This document shows, one piece after another, positions 56,271-64,000 of a stretch of 64,000 bases of DNA; the stretch's first letter is position 1; every line of letters starts with the position of its first letter. Location of the stretch: contig OZ218962.1 of NCBI GenBank assembly GCA_965112735.1, forward strand, positions 682,001 to 746,000, given 5' to 3'. A model generated the notes under the pieces. It was given only the letters and a program-made list of their open reading frames with translations. It did no database searches and was not told the DNA's origin. Both the position numbers and the translations under genes were made by a program. This stretch comes from Phaeosaccion multiseriatum. Taxonomy: Eukaryota; Ochrophyta, other classes.

Positions 56271-57827
56271 TCAGCGCATTTCCTCCTCCTCGCCTTCCGA
56301 CGTCTCGCTCTGCACGTCCCAGGGGCGGCTCTCCAGCGGCGGTATCCCACTCTCCTTACCGAGCACCGAATCCGTCCTGCTCATCATCTCCAGAGCGCTC
56401 TCAGTTCCGAAGAAGGCTGCTGCTGCCTCTCCGAGTCGCTGCTCAATCTCGGGCCTCAGTCGATTCAGTCGCGCCCCAGCCAAGGCCTTGTCCACAGAGG
56501 CATCGGCCGCAAGAAGCTGCAGCGCAATGCCGTGCTGGTTATGAAAGATGGCGGCAAGTAGAGGGGTAAACCCGTTCGACCGCTGTGCATCAATGGGAGA
56601 TCCCGCAACAAGAAGACGGGAGACGACGGCGTCATGGCCATTTCGAGCGGCGACGTAGAGAGGGGTCGTGCCATCGTTGGTCCCTCTCCACACCCTTGCT
56701 CCCGCAGAGAGGAGGCTCTCCACCACGTCCTCGTGACCTTGTTGAGCGGCCCAGTGGAGAGCAGTGAGGCCTTTGATTGTAGACGCGCAAACGTCCGCTC
56801 CGCCCATCAAGAGCTTCTCCACCACAGCCAAACGTCCATTCTGAGCAGCGATGATGAGGGGAGTGGTGCCGAAGCTATGCTCTCTTGCATCAACGCTGGC
56901 ATGCTCATCGAGAAGCTGGTGCACGACGTCAACATGGCCCCCTTGCGAGGCTGCCCAAAGCGGAGTCTTGCCATCGCCGTCAGCCTTGTCTATGGAAGCG
57001 TTGGCTCTGATGAGCTCCTTAACCACCCCCCCATGTCCGCTCTTACAAGCCATAAAGAGCGGAGTCCTCCCGAGCTTGTCTGCTTGCTCCACATGCGCTT
57101 CGGCTGAAATGAGCTGCCGAACAACGGAGGTGTGCCCATTCTGAGAAGCCAGCCAAATCGAAGTTAAGCCTTGACTCCCGGCAGCATCGACGCTGGCACG
57201 TGCCATGAGGAGTCGCTGCACTATTGTCGAGTACCCCTTCTCGGCGGCGGCGATTAAAGGCGTGAATCCACCGAGATTGGCCTGATTCACAGAAGCTCCG
57301 CAGTCCAGCAGCCGCTTCACCACCTCGTCGCGTCCATTCACGCTTGCCGTTATCAAGGGCGTATCCCCCATCGAGCCCTCACCCGTGCTGAAAGAGGCTC
57401 CTTCCTCCAGGAGAAAGTCCACGACATCCAGCCGACCGTACGCCGCAGCTCCAATTAGCAGCGTACACCCTTGATCGTCAATAGGCTCATCCAGGCTTGC
57501 TCTGCCGTGCTTGGCGATGCGCTTCCGAACCACCGCGCTCACTGTAGAGAAACTCTCGTTACTCTCAATGGCCTGGAAGAATCCCTGCCCCTTCTGTGGA
57601 GCGGAAGGGTTCGGAAGACGAGCGAGAAGGGCTTTTTTTAGTCTTTCCAGGACGGAGGCGCTGCTCTTATCTGCACCGCTGCCTTCCTGTTATACTCACT
57701 ACCATCAGCGCATACAAACCGATGACAAGTAGCACCCTTATCGCTTTACCTCGGGGGATAATGAGCGCGGCAGGACGAGGGGCGGCCTGCCTACCCGATG
57801 ATTCCTCCTCGGCGAACGCTGGGACAT
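56271..57827 (-). CDS. Ankyrin-repeat protein, distant member of the tandem family
   Basis: Two exons: a tiny first exon 57827-57795 (MSQRSPRRNHR) and 57584-56271, joined in phase 0; about 448 residues. Exon 2 opens GFFQAIESNESFSTVSAVVR then KRIAKHG, aligning with YDAIRGGETIKNVKRAISAL of the left-hand copies. It then encodes about ten ankyrin repeats (TPLITASVNGR, TPLFMACKSGH, TALHWAAQQGH and so on), a linker ASVDKALAGARLNRLRPEIE, and a tail RTDSVLGKESGIPPLESR. The layout (micro first exon, phase-0 intron, same non-ankyrin segments at both ends) is shared with the genes at 2.4-15.8 kb, so they are paralogs despite low overall similarity. No signal or membrane segment. The short first exon is inferred by analogy. 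Confidence 0.8.
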
Positions 57828-58099
57828 TGCAGCAGCGCGCTTCCCTTCCCTTCGGCGCCAGGCACGAAGAGGCTCTCACTAGGGTTCACCTAAGCACACC
57901 CTACCTTTCTTCAAGGACAGTAGATTTGAGAGAGCCGTGGGGAGGAACCGGTATGAAGAACCAACAGCCGAAGCTGCTCAGATTCCCGCCTTTTTGTTGC
58001 TCTTTACGTAGCGCCGTATGTCCCACAGCAACACACTATACCTTACAGAGCAGCAGAGCATAGCAGTAGCATAGTTAAAAACCACCATCGCAGCTGAAG

Positions 58100-59632
58100 A
58101 TGAGCGATTGCACTGCCTTTGACCTGAGCGGTTGTGGGACTTGTGAGCCAGTTTGTGCTCCTGGAACGAGCTCCGAAGAGACTACCGCCAATCCTTGCAC
58201 AGATGACAGGGAGACGGAGGCAACCATGTGAGGCCTTTCTCTCCTTTCTCTCTCGCTGGCTTTCTCTCTTCATTATGCACATTTCACTCTCTCTCTCACA
58301 CACACTCTCTCCCTCTCTCGACCTGTCTCACTATCATTATTCCCTTATTCTCCCTTCCTGCTCTTCTCCCCTCCGTCACCCCTCGCTATTCAGTGAAGAC
58401 GTCTGCGCGTACATCAAACAGGGATATGGCCTCTCGTCGTGCGTGTACCCAGAGGCCTTGTGGGACTACTTCATCTGCTCGTGGAGCGACGTGTGTGGCG
58501 TGGATGTCTCGTCCTGCTTCGAAGCGAGCTTCTTCTTCCCTCCTGATGATGGATCGACGAGCACAGGCACGACGACCTTCTCCACGGACGGAGAGACAGA
58601 CACGCCTACTTCTCTCTCAGCCTCAGACGCGGCTACTTCTCCTTCAGACATAGGCACAACTAGCTCTCCATCGACCTCAGGCGCAGCGACTACCTCCACT
58701 GTGGACACAGTAGGCACGGATCCCTCCCTCTCAGACACAGGCACAGCTATCTCCCCCTCCACCACCACGGATGTAGGCACGTCAGTCACCACCGCTCCTG
58801 GGGACGGCGCGGAACCTTCCCTCTCCATCACCACGGAGACAGACCCATCGTACAGCACGGAGGATGCCCAAATCTTCTTCGAACCCGGAGACACCAGATC
58901 TGGCACTACAAGGAGTCTACCCGCCCCCCCCACCGGAACTACGGGCACCGCCGTGGGAGGACAGTGTATAGCCGAGGCGCGCGCCTGCGAGGAGGCGGAT
59001 AGCTGCTCGGGCTCCGAGTGCTTCTCCTCGGAAGGACTGCCCTCTGTTGCGTGGGGAATCCCTCCCTCGGGGCTGCCCTACTGCTCTGACGGCGAGCGGC
59101 GGGGAGAGTTCATTGGAGGGCTCACCCTGTAAGTGTGTGCAGCTCAGCTGAAGTCGCTTGCTTAGAAGTCAGGACCGGAAGAGGATGGGTAGGAGAGAGG
59201 CGGCGTAAGAACGTCAAGTTAAGCGGCGGCGAGCCGTTATAGTAGTCCCATTCTCACATCCCAGCCCGACCTTGCCCTGCGCTCCACACCCCCAGGGAGG
59301 ACGTCTGCGAGAGTTACGACAACGCCGTCGCCGCCAACTGTGACGGGCCCGAGTTACACGCCTACCTGACCTGCGTGTGGGAGGCCGAGTGCAACATTAA
59401 CATATCGTCCTGCTTCGGCAGCGGGGATGGGTCGGACTCCACTTCCAATGCTGCGGGCTTCAGCGACTCACAGACCAATCCCACCATGCCGCCTCTCATC
59501 GAGGAGCGGTCTGGCGCCCCACGGCCCCTCGGGCTCTCCTTGGGCTCAGCGCTGGCCGCAGCTTTCGTCGTGCTGCTCGTGGCCTTCCGAGGACTCAGCA
59601 TGTCTTGCAGCGGCGCCAGGCACGCCCTGTAG
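58100..59632 (+). CDS. Cys-rich, Ser/Thr-rich surface protein A (tandem pair)
   Basis: Three exons, 58100-58227, 58394-59128 and 59296-59632, both introns in phase 2; about 399 residues. It starts MSDCTAFDLSGCGTCEPVC. Exon 2 begins with a Cys module (EDVCAYIKQGYGLSSCVYPE, then DYFICSWSDVCGVDVSSCF), followed by about 140 residues of Ser/Thr/Pro-rich sequence likely to be O-glycosylated, then a second Cys cluster. Exon 3 carries a second copy of the module (EDVCESYDNAVAANCDGPEL, then AYLTCVWEAECNINISSCF), a Ser/Thr linker and a C-terminal hydrophobic helix (SALAAAFVVLLVAFRGL) with a short tail. The helix suggests membrane anchoring, possibly as a GPI-type or tail anchor; no classic N-terminal signal is visible at this Met. 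Family not recognised. Confidence 0.75.
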
Positions 59633-59929
59633 AGTGTGATGCACGCACAGCACAACACACACACCCGTAACAAAAAAAAAGAAGAAACGAGAAGTACTAA
59701 AAAAAATTACTTTTGTTCCGTCAGAATTATAAGCCCTTAAGAACGGCCCTTTAGCGCGGAATAGTAATACAATCGCGTTATGAGAGTAACGTTATCGCTA
59801 AAAAGAGAAGAGCATCGTAGCAACAAAGCGAAGCCGCCGCGCCAAGCCGCGCCACTACAGCTCAAATAAGCAGTATACAGCAGAAGAGCATCGCAGCAGC
59901 AAAGCAGAGCCTCCATTTTACAGCTCAAG
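59633..59929. other. Spacer between the paired surface-protein genes, with duplicated leader
   Basis: Two imperfect copies of a roughly 50-bp block (AGAAGAGCATCGTAGCAACA at 59806 and AGAAGAGCATCGCAGCAGCA at 59882, each ending ACAGCTCAA) sit just before the second gene's Met. The 5' flank of the first gene has a similar GCAGCTGAAG just before its Met. Confidence 0.6.
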
Positions 59930-61396
59930 ATGAGCGATTGTTTATTTGAGCTGAGTAGCTCTCCCTGCTTGGCGCTCACCACGTGTGAGCCCACATGCAC
60001 CGTAGAAGCTGTAACTTTCCCATTGGCAGCCCAAGACCCTTGCCCATTTTCGCAACCTGCACTGGCAACCATGTGAGTCTCCCACTGTCTCTCTGGCCTC
60101 TTTCTCTCCCTCGCGCTCTCGCTCCCTCTCTCTAATTTTTTTTCTCTCTCTCTCTTCTTCTTCTTCTTCTTAGTGACGACTTCTGCGCCTACATTAGTGA
60201 AGGCTACGGCCTCTCGTCGTGCGTGTACCCAGAGGCACTGCGAGACTACTTCATCTGCTCGTGGGCCGAGGCCTGTGACGGCGTGGACGTTTCCTCCTGT
60301 CTCGACGAGAGCTTCTTCTCCGCCCCTGGTGATGCAGCGACGAGCACAGCTACCTCTCCCTCGGACTCGGACACGTCCACCTCCCTCCCTGATGGGACGA
60401 CAAGCACAGGCGCAGCTACTCCCTCACCTGTTGGTGAAACGACATCCTCCCCGCCCATCACAACGGACACAGACCCCACTTACAGCACGGATGAATCAGG
60501 TAGTACCACTGGCACCACCGATGGCGAGGAGGGTGAAGGGGCGGAGGGACAGGAGTGTGTGGCCGAGGCGAGCGCCTGCGAGGAGGCAGCTAGATGCTTG
60601 GGGCCCGAGTGCTTCTTCTCGCCCCCCGCCTCGACCGAAGGAATACCCTCTGTCGCTTGGGGGAGCCCTCAAGCTTCCGAGAGCCTACCCTCCTGCTCCG
60701 GTGGCGGGCTGGAGGGAGAGATGACGGGAGCGCTCACTCTGTAAGTGTGTGGCTCAGTCAAAGAGGCTTACAAAGAAGCTTAGTGGGTCAGATTCATCGT
60801 AAAACACGAGCAGAGCCGTGGCAGGGAGGGGCGTAATTCAAGCCCAGCAGGGTGCGTAGGCCCGAGCATTACAGACGTGTCGTTCCTAGCGGCGCTGGAC
60901 ATGGCCCCGTCCTTCCTTTCCTTTCTGACTGTGGCTTGGCTGAGGGCTGAGGCGTCTTCGCCGCTGTAGCGATCCATTCTAACATTGCCCTGCACACCGC
61001 TCCACTCACCAACAACCCCCCTGGCACAGGGAGGACATCTGCGAGAGTTACAGCAGCGCCGTCGCCCCCATCTGTGACGGACCCGAGCTGCACGCCTACC
61101 TGACGTGCGTGTGGGAGGCCGAGTGCGGCATGGACATATCGTCCTGCTTCGGCAGCGGGGATGGGTCGAGGCCACCGTTTGACTCCACCTCCAGTATCGA
61201 CGTCAGCGACTCACAGACGCCGGTGGGTAGTCCCAACACGCCGTCTCCTGCCCTCCCCATCACGGTCGTGACGTCTGGCGCCCCACAGACGCTCGGGCTG
61301 TCCTTGAGCTCGGCGCTGCCCGCGGCCCTTGTGGTACTGCTTGTCGCCTTCAGAGGAGTCGACCCGCCCTTCAGCAGAGGCAGGCACTTCCTGTAA
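59930..61396 (+). CDS. Cys-rich, Ser/Thr-rich surface protein B (tandem pair)
   Basis: Paralog of the gene just upstream, with identical layout: exons 59930-60072, 60174-60740 and 61030-61396, both introns in phase 2; about 358 residues. It starts MSDCLFELSSSPCLALTTCE. The Cys module occurs in exon 2 (DDFCAYISEGYGLSSCVYPE, then DYFICSWAEACDGVDVSSCL) and again in exon 3 (EDICESYSSAVAPICDGPEL, then AYLTCVWEAECGMDISSCF). The Ser/Thr-rich spacer is about 55 residues shorter than in copy A and has diverged strongly, while modules and the C-terminal helix (SALPAALVVLLVAFRGV) are conserved. This pattern suggests selection on the Cys modules and relaxed constraint on the stalk. Confidence 0.75.
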
Positions 61397-61938
61397 ATTG
61401 TGATGCGCGCACGGACGCACACGCGCACGCGCTCATGCACGCACGCACGCATCGTCTTGGCTTGCGTTCATGTAGCTGGAGCGAAGACGATGGCAGCTGA
61501 CAGGCATCTTGGACTCTATGGAAGCGTTCAAATTGACCACAGCCCAGAGGGGAGCAGAGAAGAAGCAGAGCATTCGGCATCGAGCTTTGGTATTGGGTGA
61601 CTTACTACTTTTAAACGCATCATCCTCTAAAATGAAATTCACTATCCTACCACATCCCACCCACGAAGGCCCTCCTTCAATCTCGCCTCTCTCACCGCAC
61701 CAATCAACATATACAAAACAGAGCGCAAAGCAAGACAGGAGGCTTGAAACGCCAATCTCATGCCTCCTTCACCCTTCACCTCCGGCCCATTCAGCCCTCT
61801 ACTATGTACCCTCTGTCGGCCCATTCACCCTTCTACAGCACCCCCTGTCCGCTCTATGAAGGGCCTGCCCCCTCGTCCCCCTCACCCCCCTCACCCCCCT
61901 CACTCCCCCCCCCCGACGCCAACACCGGCTCCGGCCCC
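61397..61938. other. Intergenic between convergent genes
   Basis: About 540 bp; a C-rich stretch begins at about 61865 and continues into the end of the SPRY gene. No feature supported. Confidence 0.5.
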
Positions 61939-63869
61939 TCACCCCCCGCCCTCCCCGCCCTCCTCGCCCTCACCCCACCCCCCCCCTGGGTCCTCCGCTA
62001 CCACCATCTCCGCCACCTCGCCCCCTCCCTCTCCCTCACCCCCCCCCTCTCCCTCACCCCCCCCCTCTCCCTCTCCCCCCCCCCACCCCTCCTCCCCCTC
62101 CTCCTCCCACTCCTCGTCGTACTCTTCACTGCCATCCTCGTAGGCGAAGTTCATCATCGCCGCTACTACATGGGGGTACAGCTCCTCACCCCCATCCTCC
62201 AGCTCCATCTCAAAGTCAAAATCCTCATTCCCCTCCCAATCCTCCTCTCCACTGCCGCTTGCACTGCTCCATCCAGCCATTGAGTCGCTTTCACTGCCTC
62301 CGACGTTGTCTGAGCCGTGCAGGGTGGCGCTCTGAAGACTGAGGTGTAGAGAGGCGGGATTTCCCTTGTAGAGATAGGGGTCGACGAGTAAAGGGTTTCT
62401 GTGCAGGATGGCACTGGGTGGAGGGCTTGCCACTTCCTCTGCTTCCTTCACTCTCTCTATTGCCTTTGAGGACCGTGGGGGGCCCTCCACTTCAGTGCCG
62501 CTGCTGCTACTGCTGCCGCAGCCACTACCGCTGCGCTTGCCGTCGCTGTCCCCCTTGCCGCTGCCACTGTTGCTGTTGCTGCCACTACTGCTGCTCTTGC
62601 TCTCACGGATGCTGCTGCTGATGTCGGTGCCGATGCTTCGCATGCGTCTCGCGCTGGTGCTCCACAAGTGGTCTTCATAGCCCTGTACGTCGAAGCGAAA
62701 GGGCTGTGCGCCGAAGTTGGCCGTAATGGGCGCGTTCGAATCCACGCCAATCACAGGATACAGAGGACGCTGCGGAGTACGGACGTAAGCACGCAAGTGT
62801 GGGGGAGGGAGGGAGAGAGAGAGGCTTACAAAAAGACAGGGGGGACCCTAGGGAAGCATCATCAGTACGATTCACGGGATGGAGGGAGGGAGGGAGGGAG
62901 GGAGGGAGGGAGAACAAATGACACCACGACAGCGAACGCATGGTTCAATCACATTTGATGACAAGAGAAGAAGGCAAAGACAAGACTCACGCTGAGGGCC
63001 ACGTGCTGGAATGGAGCAGCGACAAACTCCCCATTGAGGGTGAAGAAGATGGCGACCTTGTAGCTCGTCGGCTGGTGTGGAACCAACCTGTCTACCTCCG
63101 CGCACCATCTTCAGAGACAAGAGAGAGGGGGGGGCGGAGGAGGAGGAGGATGAGGAGGAGGAGGAGGAGGAGGAGGAGGTGGTGGTGGTGGTGGTGGTGG
63201 AGGAAGAGGAGCAGGAGGATTAGGAGGGCTTGTTATTGCTCAGAGAGAGAGAGAGAGAGAGGGAGAGGACAAAACGCTGTGCTACTACACATATCACATC
63301 TCTGACCTCTAGACAGATCTCTGGACATACAGCTGCTCTGGACACACAGCAGCTCTTTAGAGGCTCGAGGCTCGAGGCTAACTCACCCGGGGAGGGGGTA
63401 GTGCATCTGCATCATGGGCTTGACGAGAGGAGGGTATACGATGCCACACCCTGCATTCATCGCCGTTTCGTTCAAACATTTAAAAACAATTACAAACAAA
63501 TACGATACAATGTGCAATACAGAAGAAAAACTGAGGGATTGCGTGATGCAATTTCCTCTCACTGACGTCATTCACGGACCGACTGTATCAAGGCCACATG
63601 GACACCCACAAGGGCACCCCAGGCAGGACCACTCAACCCCTCTCCACTGACATAATCAACATCCCAAGAGCACCCATATGACCGACCGGACTGCGTCGCC
63701 TTGTCACCCATCACCCATTCCCTCTCCCTCTCCCTCTCATCCCTCTCATTGATATATGCACTGACCGACTGTGTCGCCCTCTCGGAAGGGCCTCCTGACC
63801 AAAGCGGGTGTAGGGGTTCCGTGCCCGTGGTAGAAGTACCCGTCGTCGCCATGGTAGCCCCACGAGTGC
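61939..63869 (-). CDS. SPRY-domain protein, N-terminal part outside the window
   Basis: Four exons in the window: 63869-63766, 63450-63387, 63087-62991 and 62769-61939; phases match. Together the first ones form most of a SPRY domain: HSWGYHGDDGYFYHGHG, FREGDTVGCGIVYPP, YKVAIFFTLNGEFVAAPF and RPLYPVIGVDSNAPITANFG then AQPFRFD, the classic RanBPM/Ash2-like order. The domain's first strands must lie upstream of 63869, beyond or at the window edge. The C-terminal 250 residues are Ser-, Gly- and Glu-rich, ending in a Gly/Glu repeat. In RanBPM-type proteins SPRY binds partners of ubiquitin-ligase complexes; no LisH/CTLH segment is seen here. Role: protein-protein interaction scaffold, partner unknown. 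Confidence 0.85.
62879..62911. repeat. (GGGA)n short tandem repeat
   Basis: About eight GGGA copies in the SPRY-gene intron between exons 3 and 4; reads as (TCCC)n on the coding strand. Confidence 0.9.
63126..63200. repeat. (GGA)n to (GGT)n triplet tract in SPRY-gene intron
   Basis: Triplet repeats in the intron between exons 2 and 3 of the SPRY gene, pyrimidine-rich on the coding strand just before the acceptor. Confidence 0.9.
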
Positions 63870-64000
63870 CTGCCAGGCGTAACGCCCCAATCCAACCCCA
63901 CAAGGTCAGTGACGGTACATCGTGGGTAAACATGCACACACATGCACCCGCACACGCACATGCACGCGAACACGCACGCACGCAAATGTACAGATGGGTA

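Overview
The window is nuclear DNA of an intron-rich, GC-rich eukaryote. All genes I could model use short spliceosomal introns (GT-AG, with one GC-AG), and the introns are packed with microsatellites. One gene (47657-48530) begins with a hydrophobic signal ending ASA-FMP followed by a basic Ser/Ala stretch. This is the bipartite presequence used to import proteins into red-algal secondary plastids, so an alga with a complex plastid (a stramenopile or related 'chromist') is the best guess; the species is not identified.

Left part (1-15911): three tandem copies of a ~5.7 kb unit. Each unit holds a plus-strand 5' fragment of a MATE-family transporter gene (four exons, then the homology stops), a convergent minus-strand ankyrin-repeat gene (a 15-codon first exon plus one large exon, 14 repeats), and, in units 1 and 2 only, the C-terminal end of a non-LTR retrotransposon reverse-transcriptase polyprotein. 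The ankyrin copies differ by swapped repeat modules rather than by scattered changes; copy 1 carries a 10-nt insertion and copy 3 has a frameshifted MATE exon. Unit 3 abuts what looks like the original flank, a small gene with an ASCC2-like basic tail.

Middle (16-39 kb): that small gene, a 400-bp near-palindrome, a triose-phosphate/nucleotide-sugar-type transporter (minus), a Cys-rich single-pass membrane protein (minus), a 206-bp terminal-inverted-repeat element, a very large TKL-like protein kinase (minus, 8 exons), the tRNA wybutosine enzyme TYW1 (minus, 7 exons), a broken ankyrin fragment and a heat-shock-factor-type regulator with an extra zinc-knuckle motif (plus).

Right part (39-64 kb): an M1 zinc aminopeptidase (minus, 20 exons), the plastid-targeted small protein, an M3-type zinc peptidase (plus, 12 exons), a secreted protein of unknown function, another ankyrin gene (minus) whose two-exon layout and C-terminal tail match the tandem ankyrin family 40-55 kb away, a tandem pair of Cys-rich, Ser/Thr-rich cell-surface proteins (plus), and a SPRY-domain protein running off the right edge (minus). 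Apart from the tandem families the genes are unrelated housekeeping or regulatory genes; no pathway cluster is evident. The most distinctive biology is the ankyrin family, with its private N- and C-terminal signature, repeat-module exchange and association with tandem duplication, followed by the duplicated Cys-rich surface-protein module.

Exon coordinates were worked out by eye from splice signals, phase and family conservation, so they are predictions without transcript support.
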